Assembly: GCF_949628215.1 (NCBI RefSeq)
Contig: NC_134310.1
Span: 13,777,401-13,841,400, forward strand
DNA: 64,000 bases
Direction: 5' to 3'
Source of the DNA: Phalacrocorax aristotelis
Lineage: Eukaryota > Chordata > Aves > Suliformes > Phalacrocoracidae
The notes beneath the pieces are model-generated. The model searched no databases. It was not told the DNA's origin and worked only from the letters and a program-made list of their open reading frames with translations. This document shows positions 23,312 through 33,240 of this stretch, piece by piece. Every line of letters starts with the position of its first letter. Position 1 is the stretch's first letter. A program made the translations under genes and the position numbers.

Positions 23312-24685
23312 ATTTTTTACATCTTGTCCTGCCCAGACTGGCCCAAGAGCTACTGCATGAACTATTTCTCGTTTAATCTTGGCAAAGGCTTGTCATTGCT
23401 CAGGGCCCCATTTGAAATCATTCTTTTTCCGGGTCACTTGATAGAGAGGGCTTATGATCAGACTGTAATTTGGAATATGCATTCTCCAAAAACCCACAAA
23501 ACCTAAAAATGCCTGTGTTTCCTTTTTGCTAGTTGGTGGAGACATGGCTGCTATCTTGTTGATCACATCCATGGGGATCTGACGACGTCCATCTTGCCAT
23601 TTGATTCCTAAGAACTGGATTTCTCGTGAGGGTCCCTTAACTTTACTTTGTTTTATGGCAAAAACAGCTTTCAGAAGGATTGGGACTATTTTCTCTCCTT
23701 TCTCAAAAACTACTTCTGCTGTGTTTCCCCACACAATGATGTCATCAATGTATTGAAGGTGTTCTGGTGCTTCTCCCTGTTCCAGTACAGTCTGAATCAG
23801 TCCATGGCAAATGGTAGGACTGTGTTTCCACCCCTGGGGCAGTCGATTCCAGGTGTACTGGATGTCCCTCCAAGTAAAAGCAAACTGTGGCCTGCATTCT
23901 GCTGCCAGAGGGATTGAGAAGAATGCGTTAGCGATATCAATTGTGGCATACCACTTGGCTGCCTTGGACTCCAGTTCGTATTCAAGTTCTAGCATGCCTG
24001 GCACAGCAGCACTCAATGGCGGCGTGACTTCATTCAGGTCACGATAGTCTACTGTTAGTCTCCACTCTCCATTAGACTTCCGCACTGGCCATATGGGACT
24101 GTTAAAGGGTGAGTGGGTCTTACTGATCACTCCTTGGCTCCTCAGTTGGTGAATGAGTTCATGGATGGGGATCAGAGAATCTCTGTTGGTGCGATATTGC
24201 CGCCGGTGCACTGTTGTGGTGGCGATTGGCACCTGTTGTTCCTCGACCTTCAGCAACCCCACAACAGAAGGGTCCTTTGAGAGACCGGGCAAGGTAGACA
24301 GCTGTTTACTTTCCTCTGTCTCCAAGGCAGCTACACCAAAAGCCCACTTGTACCCTTTTGGGTCCTTGAAATACCCTCTCCTGAGGTAGTCTATGCCAAG
24401 GATGCACGGAGCCTCTGGGCCAGTCACAATGGGGTACTTCTGCCACTCATTGCCAGTTAGGCTCACTTCATCCTCCAATACAGTTAGCTCTTGGGATCCC
24501 CCTGTCACTCCAGCAATGCTGATCGGTTCTGCCCCTATATAGTTTGATGGCATTAAGGTGCACTGTGCGCCGGTGTGCTCTAAAGCTTTATACTCCTGTG
24601 GGTCGGACGTGCCAGGCCATTGGATCCACACAGTCCAGTAAGCCCGGTTATCCATTTCCTCCACCCGGCTGGAGGCAGGGCCCCT
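23312..24685 (-). pseudogene. ERVL pro-pol: protease and RT, one internal stop
   Basis: Open from the amber codon at 24686 down to a TGA at 23393-23395, then continuous with the RNase H part in the same frame. Protease: the position of the catalytic D-T-G reads EHTGAQCTL (His codon 24575-24577). RT: TVDYRDLNEV, WYATIDIANAFFSIPLA, LPQGWKHSPTICHG, and the catalytic YIDD in LQYIDDIIVWG (about 23730-23760). Connection: KETQAFLGFVGFWRMHIPNY. The RT sequence groups with ERVL/foamy-type polymerases by its FFSIPL and LPQG.HSP motifs (my recognition, not a search). Confidence 0.88.
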
Positions 24686-26326
24686 CTAGTCCTGATCATG
24701 GCAGTCACAACTCACTTCCTGTAAATGTGAATCAGGAGTCCCTCTATTACACTTAGAAATAAAATCTGCGCTTCTACTCCTCTGTCTGGGGACTTGCTCA
24801 CTGGAAACGGGAGCAGCAGCTTTCCTGGAAGAGCCTCCCTGAGTGACTGTTCTTCCTTGCAGATCATGTACTCGTGCCTGTAGGGTCGAAGTAGGCTTTC
24901 CATCCCACCTCATCATGTCCTCTCCATGGTCACGCAGGTAGAACCATAGGGTGGCCCGTGGTGTGTATCCCCTTCTTTGAGCCAAAGGACGCTTATTCCT
25001 AACAGCTGAGACACTACTCTGTCGAGGTGGGGAGTAGGACAGATCTTCTTTGAGTTGCTGGACCTCTTGGGATAGTTTCTCCACAGCAGAGACGAGCAAG
25101 GAAGAGATATTTGTGTCGTAATCCCGGAGTCTATCAATCACCTCTGCCACCGTTGGTGTCTCGTCATCTTTCCAGGACATTACTGCCAATGAGTTTGCAT
25201 GCGAAGATGGTGCGCTCCGTACAAACTTCCGCCATATGGGTCGTGTGCACTCGGCTTCATCTGGATCTTTGGAGGACCGTTGATCGTCCAGGTCACCATA
25301 AATCACCTCAAGCACAGCTAATTCCCTTAGATACTGGATGCCTTTCTCCATAGTTGTCCATTTTCCTGGGCGATATGTAACATCTTCTTTGAAGGGATAC
25401 CTTTCCTTCACTCCAGACAGGAGTCGCTTCCAGAGGCTAAGGGCTTGTGGGTTTTTTCCAATTGCTTTGTCAACGCCCCCTTCCTCAGAAAGGGATCCCA
25501 ATTGTTTGGCTTCTTTTCCCTCTAGTTCCAGGCTATTGGCCCCATTATCCCAGCATCAGAGCAGCCAGGTGACAATGTGCTCACCTGAACGATGGCTATA
25601 ATCTTTTTGCATATCTCGCAACTCACTCAAGGACAGGGATCGGGTGGTCTCTATTTCATTTATTACTTCTCCCTCCTCTCCCCGTGATGGCCCTGGTTCT
25701 TCATCATCCCGTTCTAAACGAGTTGATGTCCGCTTCCAATATTTCGTCTTGTGTATGGGGGCAACTGATACGGGTTTATTTTCTGAGCTAGCTCCAGTAC
25801 TTGTTGTGGGGTTTTGAGTGGCTACAGTGCCTGTTGTCAGGACTGGATTGTCTACAGTGGCAGTGACTTTGCATTTCAATCCAGAGACATTCTCTTCCCC
25901 CTGGGGGCACTGAGTACTGTTGAGCAGGGCTCACGATGCATGGGCCAGGCCCCAGCATGTTGCAGTTATCTGTGTCTCTCTGGAGTTCCCAGCGTAACAA
26001 CATACTTTCTCCAAATATTCTACTAGTTTTTTAGGATTCTGCACTTGTTCGGGGGTGAAACTCCAAAACACTGGGGGTGCCCACTGCCCTAGGTATTTGC
26101 CCATGCTATCCCACATGCCCTGCCACTCATAACTGTCAAGCCTCGGGGCAGATTTCTGGGTGATATTCTTAAGTTGCTTAGTCAAAACCAAAACAACATG
26201 CCCGGAAACTAACAATAAGTGCACCTTAACCACCCAAGGATGTTCAAGATACAAAAAGGTTGTTGTAACAAAGGCACAGACATCATAGAACAACGTTGCA
26301 AAGGTATTGTTCTTTATTTCCTCCAT
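24686..26326 (-). pseudogene. ERVL gag region, one frame with two TGA stops
   Basis: Same reading frame from the first ATG (24-bit position 26326-26324) to a TAG at 24688-24686, about 546 codons, interrupted by TGA at 25931-25933 and 25556-25558. Both stops look like CGA to TGA decay. N-terminal part: hydrophobic segments near residues 10-45, then WQGMWDSMGKYLGQWAPP. Middle: acidic/serine-rich (RDDEEPGPSRGEEGEV). C-terminal part: a capsid-like helical region (AEVIDRLRDYDTNISSLLVS, coiled-coil-like VEKLSQEVQQLKEDL) and a basic tail (RQRSRS). I see no CCHC zinc knuckle. Assignment as gag rests on position between leader and protease. Confidence 0.7.
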
Positions 26327-26582
26327 ATAAAACCTCTCAGAGGAGGTATAATTGCTAATTGCCTCAACAAGGTGGTATCCAATGTACAATAACGGTTTCA
26401 GCAAAAACCCCAAATACCAGATAAAGCTGAATACGAGTGTTTGTATAACAAATCTTGTAGGCAAAACATCACTAATCACAGCAGAACACAGCAGACAATA
26501 AACCAACACCGATCTTTAACACCAACTGCAAAAAGGACAACATGGTGCTGTGACCAGCAGCTGTTGTTATCTCCAACCCCTG

Positions 26583-26600
26583 AGCCCCACGTTGGGCACT
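26583..26600 (-). promoter_or_regulatory. Primer binding site, tRNA-Lys-like
   Basis: On the minus strand, 8 nt after the 5' LTR, the sequence reads AGTGCCCAACGTGGGGC. It matches the site complementary to the 3' end of tRNA-Lys(1,2) (TGGCGCCCAACGTGGGGC) except at its start. The related elements at 33536-33553 and 54998-55015 have TGGCACCAAACATGGGGC and TGGTGCCCAACATGGGGC in the same place. Confidence 0.75.
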
Positions 26601-26608
26601 AAAAAGAC

Positions 26609-27101
26609 TGTTGTGGTTTAGCCGGCAGCTCAGCCCCACACAGTCGCTCGCTCACTCCCCCACCGGTAGATGGGGGAGAGAATCAGAAGGGTAACGCTCG
26701 TGGGTTGGGATAAGAACAGTTTAATAATTAAAATTAAAAGAAACAACAATAGAAATGCAATGTAAAGGAGAATAACGAGAGGTGCAAAGCCCCGGGGGAG
26801 GGGGAAAGGGAGGGGAGAGGGGGAACGAACCGCCGAAATGAACCGCACGCGCCGCAGCCGCTCGCCGCCCGACGCCCCGACGCCGTGCCGCCCCTGCGCT
26901 GCCACTGCCCCCCTCAATATACTGGTCATGGTGTCACATGGTATGGAATGAACCTGCCATTGGCCAGTCGGGGTCAGCCGCCCCCACCATGGCCCTGCCC
27001 CTCCCAGCCCCCCCTGCCACGCGGCAGAGCGGGGGAAGCTGGAAAGGTAGCTGACCCACACAGTGAGGAGAATTAACCCCTTCTCAGCCAAAACCAGCAC
27101 A
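26609..27101 (-). repeat. LTR family C, 5' LTR of the provirus
   Basis: 493 bp, TGTTGTGGTTTAGCCGGCAG to ...CAGCCAAAACCAGCACA, followed by the TSD cctgg. Contains a GC-rich block (about 26780-26890). Confidence 0.92.
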
Positions 27102-27237
27102 CCTGGAGACATTCAAAACCTGCCTGGACACATTCCTGGGCCCCATGCTCAAGGTGTCCCTGCTCAAGCAGGGTGGTTGGACAAGATGATCTCCAGAGGT
27201 CCCTTCTAACCCCTACCATTCTGTGATTCTGTGATTT
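27102..27237 (+). mobile_element. CR1 LINE, 3' end of the copy split at 20644
   Basis: It continues the CR1 reading 'cctggagacattcaaaacct' to 'ggacaagatgatctccagag' and the reiterated tail 'ttctgtgattctgtgatt'. With 18380-20644 it forms one element once the provirus and one TSD copy are removed. Confidence 0.93.
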
Positions 27238-28655
27238 GTAGGGGTCACGCTCCCGCAATAATTCACATACTTCACAGATGGTGGGTCTATGTTTGGATCA
27301 ACCAGGAATTTTGTTCCCAAAGCCTGGGACTCAACGGTGTTGGTAAAGACAGAGGTGAAGAAAGTGTTGAGGACCTCTGCCTTTTCAGCATCATTGGTGA
27401 CTGACTCGCCTTTTCTGTTTAACAGTGGGCCTATGTTTTCCTTCTGTTTCTGCTTGTGGTTGACATGCCTGAAGAACCCTTTTTTGTGATTTTTGACATC
27501 TACGGCCAGTTTCAATTCGAGCTGGACTTTTGCTTTTCTAACTGCATCTCTGCACACTCTGGCTATGCCCTTGTAGTACTCAGCGGATAACCCTCCACTT
27601 CTCCATCTCTGGTATGCTTCTCTCTTGGATTTGAGTAGACCCAGGAGCTCATGGTTGAGCCAAGGGGGCCTCTTGCTCCGCTGTGCTGGTTTTGGCATCT
27701 GCTTACTTCCCTTTCCTTTATAGGGGATAAATTGGCTTTGTGCTTCCAACAGAGAGTTCTTGAAGAACTCCCAGCACTCACTAGCTCCTTTGTCTTCCAT
27801 GGAAGCATCCCATGGAATCCCTCCCAACTGAGCCCTGAGTGAGCTGAAGTTTCCTCTTCCAAAATCTAGAACCCTTGTATTAGTACTGACCTTCAGCATG
27901 CTCAGCAGGATCCCAAACTCCACAATATTGTGATCACCGCAGCCAAGGCTACCACTGACCAAGATATTACAAAGTAGGTTTTCTTGGTTTGAGAATAGCA
28001 AGTCCAGCAGTGCCTCCTTCCTGGTTGGCACATCTAACATTTGTATGAGGAAACAGTCCTCTATGCATTCCAGGAACTTGGTGGATGCCATGCGAGCTGC
28101 CGTATTGTTCTTCCAGCAAATGTCTGGGTAGTTGAAGTCACCCATCAGGACCCGGTTCTGTTGGCCAGAAGCTTGCTTTAGTGTACCAAGTATCGCTTCG
28201 CCGGCATCATCATCGTGGTTAGGAGGTCGGTAGCAGATGCCCACTGTGAGGTCCCGCTTGGAGATGACCCCTCTGACTTTAACCCAGAGGCAGTCACCAT
28301 AGATAGAATGATAGAATAGAGCAGTCACAATCACCATAGTTGACTTTGATACATTCAAGGTTTTCCTTAATGTAGAGTGTGACTCCTCCACCTCTTCTAC
28401 CCTGCCTATCCTTACTAAACAGCCTATAACCAGCCATTGTGATCCCCCAGTCATTTGAGTTGTCCCACCATGTTTCAGTTACTCCTATGATGTCATAACC
28501 TTCTGAGTGGGCATGGAGCTCCAGTGCCTCCTGTTTGTTTCCTAGACTGCGTGCATTCGTATACATACACTTGAGGTGATTACTCTTCTGTTTCACATCT
28601 TGGGAGACAGCTAAGGAACATTTGTCGCCACACCGGTTGGCTTGATTTACTCCCC
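27238..28655 (-). mobile_element. CR1 LINE, endonuclease half, lacking the 3' half
   Basis: On the minus strand it encodes the apurinic-type endonuclease of CR1 ORF2: NARSLGNKQEALE, DIIGVTETWWD (28596-28294), then GICYRPPNHD, LMGDFNYPDI, LDLLFSNQ and GDHNIVEFGI, running into the region that precedes RT (up to 'VSVTNDAEKAEVLNTFF'-type sequence near 27350). One frameshift or stop lies near 28300-28450, where the frames overlap. The RT and the 3' tail are absent: the element ends at 27238 directly against the tail of the plus-strand CR1. This is the reverse of the usual 5' truncation. Confidence 0.9.
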
Positions 28656-28688
28656 AGATATCGCTAATGCTTTCTTTTCAATCCCTCT

Positions 28689-29223
28689 TGCTGACGCGGA
28701 AGTCACGGACACAGCACACGACCAATATGAGCAAGCAAATGACAGTTTATTACAGACACAGCATGGTTAATATAGCTCTGCAACCACCTTATCACACACA
28801 AGCCTCTACTGTTTATTATACTCAAGCCTATTGTTAGTTGGTCAGCACGGCCTTGGGCTTTATCATAAAGGATAGCTACTAGCAGCATCGGCAACTCCCG
28901 CCTTGTTTTGCTACCCTGTAACGAGACACTCCCGCCGGTGGCATGGGATGCAGCCCCTGTTGACAGAGTAGCACCTGTGGCCAATCTTGGAATGCAACTT
29001 ATCAGGAAGACGTAATGCCATCCCACACATTCCCACAGTAAGTTCGTACCATGCCGCTTTGTAAGCCTTGGGAAATACAAAATCACCGCTGTTATTAATA
29101 GCTACATACATTGGTTTTAACTCGCAACATCCTTGAGGCCTTCTTGTTCCCAGGCAGATTAATTCCACGCAGTCCGAGCCTGGATTGTTCACTATGTGTC
29201 CTTTGCTTTCCGGATATCCCACA
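28689..29223 (-). repeat. Solo LTR, alpharetrovirus/ERVK-like, 6-bp TSD, nested in RT
   Basis: 535 bp with TG...CA ends on both strands (tgctgacgcgg ... ggatatcccaca), flanked by ccctct at 28683-28688 and 29224-29229. Removing it restores the RT reading 'tttcaatccctctggcagca'. On the minus strand it has AATAAA at 28746-28751 close to its 3' end. A 6-bp duplication is typical of alpha/beta-type integrases. Confidence 0.93.
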
Positions 29224-29821
29224 CCCTCTGGCAGCAGAGTGCAGGCCACAGTTTGCTTTCACTTGGAGCGGTGTCCAGTACATCTGGAATCGACTGCCCC
29301 AGGGGTGGAAACACATCCCTACCATTTGCATGGACCGATCTGCACTGGAACTGGGTGGAGCTACGGAACACCTACAATAAATTGATGATATCATCATGTG
29401 GGGCAACACAGCAGAAGATTTTTTTGAGAAAGGGAAGAAAATAGTCCCAATTCTTCTGAAGGCCATTTTTGCCCTAACAGAAAGCAAGGTCAAGGGACCT
29501 GCACAGGGCATTCAGTTTCTAGGAATAAAATGTCAACATGGACATAATCAGATTCCAATGGATGTGATCAACAAAATAGCAGCCATGTCTCCACCAACTA
29601 GAAAAAAGGAAACACAACCTTTTTTAGGTGTTGTGGGTTTATAGAGAATGCATATTCCAAATTACAGTCTGATTGTAAGCCCTCTCTATCAAGCGACCTG
29701 GAAGAAGAATGATTTCAAATGGGGCCCTGAGCAACAACAAGCCTTTGAACAGATTAAACAGGAAATAGTTCATGCAGTAGCCCTTGGGCCGGCCCAGGCA
29801 GGACAAGGTGTAAAAACTGTG
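29224..29821 (+). pseudogene. ERVL RT remainder, broken
   Basis: Contains LPQGWKHIPTICM, then LQ-stop-IDDIIMWG: the codon before the catalytic IDD is TAA (29377-29379, where other copies have TAC for Tyr), and the connection domain follows (FLGIKCQHGHNQIPMD, TRKKETQPFLGVVGL-stop). The TAA removes the Tyr of YIDD. Ends at the inserted LTR. Confidence 0.8.
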
Positions 29822-30398
29822 TGTCATGGTTTAGCCCCAGTCAGCAACCAAGCACCACGCAGCCGCTCGCTCACTCCCCCCTTGGTGGGACGGGGGAGTG
29901 AATCGGAAGAGTAGAAGGGAGGCAACTCATGGTTTGAGATAAAGACAGTTTAATAGGTAAAGCAAAAGCTGTGCACAGAAGCAAAGCAAAACAAGGAATT
30001 CATTCACCACTTCCCATTGGCAGGCAGGCATTCAGCCAGCTCCAGGAAAGCAGGTCTCCATCACGTGTAACAGTTACTTGGGAAGACAAACGCCATCACT
30101 AAAAACGTCCGCCCTTCCACCTTCTTACCCCAGCTTTATATACTGAGCATGATGTCATATGGTATGGAATATCCCGTTGGTCAATTTGGGACAGCTGTCC
30201 TGGCTGTGTCCCCTCCCAGCTTCTTGTGCACCCGGCAGAGCATGGGGAGGTGAAAAAGTCCTTGACCAGTGTAAGCACTATTAGCAACAACTAAAACATC
30301 TCCGCATTATCACCACTGTTTCCAGCAAAAATCCAAAACATAGCCCCATACTAGCTACTATGAAGACATTTAACTCTGTCCCAGCTGAAACCAGGACA
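29822..30398 (-). repeat. Solo LTR family A, nested in pol, TSD with one mismatch
   Basis: 577 bp, TGTCATGGTTTAGCCCCAGT to ...CAGCTGAAACCAGGACA. Flanked by ctgtg (29817-29821) and atgtg (30399-30403), a 5-bp duplication with one later change. The host pol continues on both sides (gtgtaaaaactgtg / tgctttacattacagccagg). Confidence 0.9.
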
Positions 30399-30403
30399 AT
30401 GTG

Positions 30404-32200
30404 CTTTACATTACAGCCAGGGAAAATGGCCCTACCTGGAGCCTCTGGCAGAAAGCACCTGGGAGACCCGAGGTCAACCCCTAGGGTTTTGGAGTTGGGG
30501 ATACAGAGGGTCCGAAGCCCGCTATACTCCAAATGAAAAAGAGATATTGGCAGCATATGAAGGGGTTCGAGCTGCTTCAGAAGTGGTTGGTACTGAGGCA
30601 CAGCTCCTCCTGGCACGTTGACTGTTGGTGCTGGGCTGGATGTTCAAAGGGAGGGTCCCCTCCGCACACCATGCAACTAATGCTATGTGGAGTAAATGGG
30701 TTGCACTGATCTCCCAGTGGGCTCAAGTAGGAAACCCCAGTCGCCCAGGAATCTTGGAAGTGATACTGGACTGGCCAGAAGGCAAAGATTTTGGATTATC
30801 ACCAGAGGAGGAGGTGACACGTGCTGAAGAAGCCCCGCTGTATAACAAACTGCCAGAAGATGAGAAGCAATATGCCCTGTTCACTGATGGGTCCTGTCGC
30901 CTTGTGGGAAAGCACCGGAGATGGAAGGCTGCTGTATGGAGTCCTACACGACAAGCTGCAGAAAGAGAAGGTGAATGGAGCCAGTTTGCAGAGATAAAGG
31001 CCATCCAGCTGGCCTTAGACAGTGCTGAACGGGAGAAGCGGCCAGTCCTCTATCTCTATACTGACTCCTGGATGGTGGCAAATGCCCTGTGGGGCTGGCT
31101 GCAGCCGTGGAAGCAGAGCAACTGGCAGCGCAGAGGCAAACCCACCCGGGCTGCCGCATTGTGGCAAGATGTTGCTGCCCGGGTAGAGAACTTGGTTGTG
31201 AAGGTACGGCATGTGGATGCTCACGTCCCCAAGAGTCGGGCCACTGAAGAACATCGAAACAACCGGCAGGTGGATCAGGCTGCCAAGATTGAAGTGGCTG
31301 AGGTGGATCTGGACTGGCAACATAAGGGTGAACTATTTCTAGCTCGATTGGCCCATGACACCTCAGGCCATCAAGGGAGAGATGCAACATACAGGTGGGC
31401 TCGTGATCGAGGGGCGGACTTGACCATGGACGCTATTGCGCAGGTTATCCACGAATGTGAAACGTGCGCTGCAATCAAGCAAGTGAAGCGGGTAAATTCT
31501 CTGTGGTATGGGGGACAATGGCTGAAATATAAATATGGGGAGGCCTGGCAAATTGACTATATCACACTCCCACAGACCCACCAAGGCAAGCGCCATGTGC
31601 TTACAATGGTAGAAGCAACCACTGGCTAGCTGGAAACATATCCTGTCCCCCACGCCACTGCCCGGAACACTATCCTGGGTCTCAAAAAATAAGTCCTGTG
31701 GCGACACGGCACCCCAGTGTGAATTGAGTCAGACAACGGGACTCATTTCCGAAATAACCTCATAGACACCTGGGCCAAAGAGCACGGTATTGAGTGGGTG
31801 TATCACATCCCCTATCACGCACCAGCCTCTGGGAAAATCGAAAGATACAATGGACTATTAAAGATGACGCTGAGAGTAATGGGGGGGTGGAACCTTTAAA
31901 CACTGGGATACACATTTAGCAAAAGCCACCTGGTTAGTCAACACGAGGGGATCCGCCAACCGAGCTGGCCCTGCCCAGTCAGAATCCTTACATACTGTGG
32001 AAGGGGATAGAGTCCCTGTAGTGCACATAAAAAATATGTTGGGCAAGACAGTCTGGGTTATTCCTGCTTAAGGCAAAGGCAAACCCACTCGTGGGATTGC
32101 GTTTGCTCGAGGACCTGGGTGCACTTGGTGGGTGATGCGGGAGGATGGAGGAGTCCGGTGTGTCCTTCAAGGGGATTTAATTTTGGGTTGAAACGGCCAA
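30404..32200 (+). pseudogene. ERVL RNase H and integrase, best preserved copy, late stops
   Basis: After a frame break near 30615-30625, 30625-31629 is open: RNase H (ALFTDGSCRLVGKHRRW; LYLYTDSWMVANALWGWL; CHVDAHVPKSRATEEHRNN-type) and integrase with the HHCC zinc motif (HDTSGHQGRD...; IHECETCAAIKQ) and the first catalytic Asp (WQIDYITLP). A TGG to TAG change at 31627-31629 ends it. The second Asp (ESDNGTHF near 31730) and the Glu (SGKIERYNG near 31835) follow in the same sequence but after further stops. Confidence 0.85.
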
Positions 32201-32668
32201 TGAACTGAATAATATGCTGTTAATTGCTATATGATGTTCTATGTCATCACTACTATGTTTGCTATATGCCGTATCAATGGAATGGTATCTTGGTGGGAAT
32301 CTCCCAATTAATAATAATAGCAAATGAACTTTCAATTGAACCAAGCAAAGTGCAGCAGTGAGAGAACAAGAACTACCCGTGCAGCGGTGATGGAACAAGG
32401 ACTGACTTCAGCATGCAACAATCCGACACCACACACAGCACCTCTCTGAAAGACTCTTACAATAGATGAAACCCAAAGTCATGGACTAAATGAACTCAAT
32501 GGACATTTCACAGGCATTTTACAGGGGTGGTCCATAGACTAGGGGAATGATAAATGAAATCTGTATATTCTATTAAAGGATGAGAAGGCGGGTAGGGGTT
32601 ACTGTAGTTGTATTGGATAGTATGGGACCTGAGCATGATGCAAATGATATGGAATAAGGGGTGGATAC

Positions 32669-33240
32669 TGTCATGGTTTTAGCTGGGATAGAGTTGATTT
32701 TATTCACTCTAGCTGGTATAGTGCTGTGCTTTGAACTTAGCATGGAAAAAAAAATATTGAGATAACACACAGATGTTTTGGGTTGTTGCTGGGTAGCGCT
32801 TGTACTAGTCAAGGACATTTCTAGCTTCCCATGCTCTGCTGGGTGCACAAGAAGCCGGGAGGGAAGGGGGCACAGCTAAGAGAGCGGATTCAAACTGACC
32901 AAAGGGAGGAGCTGGCCGGGGGAGGGGGGAGGCAATCGCGGCTCGGGGACGGGCAGCGTTGGTCGGCGGGTGGTGAGCAGTTGTATCGTTTGTGTTTCTG
33001 TGTTTTTTTTCCCCTTTTTTCCCTTTCCCTTCCTTTTCCATTTTATTATGTTAACATTATTGTCATTATTATCATAATCATTATTATTATTATTATTTTA
33101 TTGTAATCATTAAACTGTGCTTATCTCAACCCACAAGTTCTTTTGCTCGTCTGAGTCTCTTCCCCATCCCACAGGGGTGGGGGGGGAGTGAGCGAGCAGC
33201 TGCGTGGTGTTTGGTTGCCAGCTGAGGCTGAACCACGACA
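32669..33240 (+). repeat. LTR family A, 3' LTR
   Basis: 572 bp, TGTCATGGTTTTAGCTGGGA to ...GGCTGAACCACGACA. Has an ATT-rich tract at about 33050-33105. The next base after its end begins the leader of an oppositely oriented element. Confidence 0.9.

Larger units (their letters stand above)
20645..27101 (-). mobile_element. Complete ERVL-like provirus (two LTRs, TSD, no env)
   Basis: 6457-bp provirus on the minus strand. 5' LTR 26609-27101, primer binding site at about 26583-26600, gag 26326-24686, pro-pol 24685 to about 21480, 3' untranslated region, 3' LTR 20645-21096. It is flanked by cctgg at 20640-20644 and 27102-27106, and lies inside a CR1 whose two halves join perfectly across it. There is no env-like frame between pol and the 3' LTR. 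Lesions: TGA at 25931-25933 and 25556-25558, TGA at 23393-23395, a 1-bp deletion near 22816, TGA at 22611-22613, a frameshift near 21840, and a changed protease residue. Not coding-competent, but structurally whole. Confidence 0.95.
28656..33240 (+). mobile_element. ERVL-like provirus, 5' truncated, with two nested LTRs
   Basis: It starts inside RT (ccagatatcgctaatgcttt, equivalent to DIANAFF) where it meets the CR1 piece. RT is interrupted by a 535-bp LTR (28689-29223), continues 29230-29821, is interrupted by a family A LTR (29822-30398), and goes on through RNase H and integrase (30404 to about 32200), non-coding DNA and the 3' LTR (32669-33240). Gag, protease and the 5' LTR are missing. 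No env. Confidence 0.9.
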
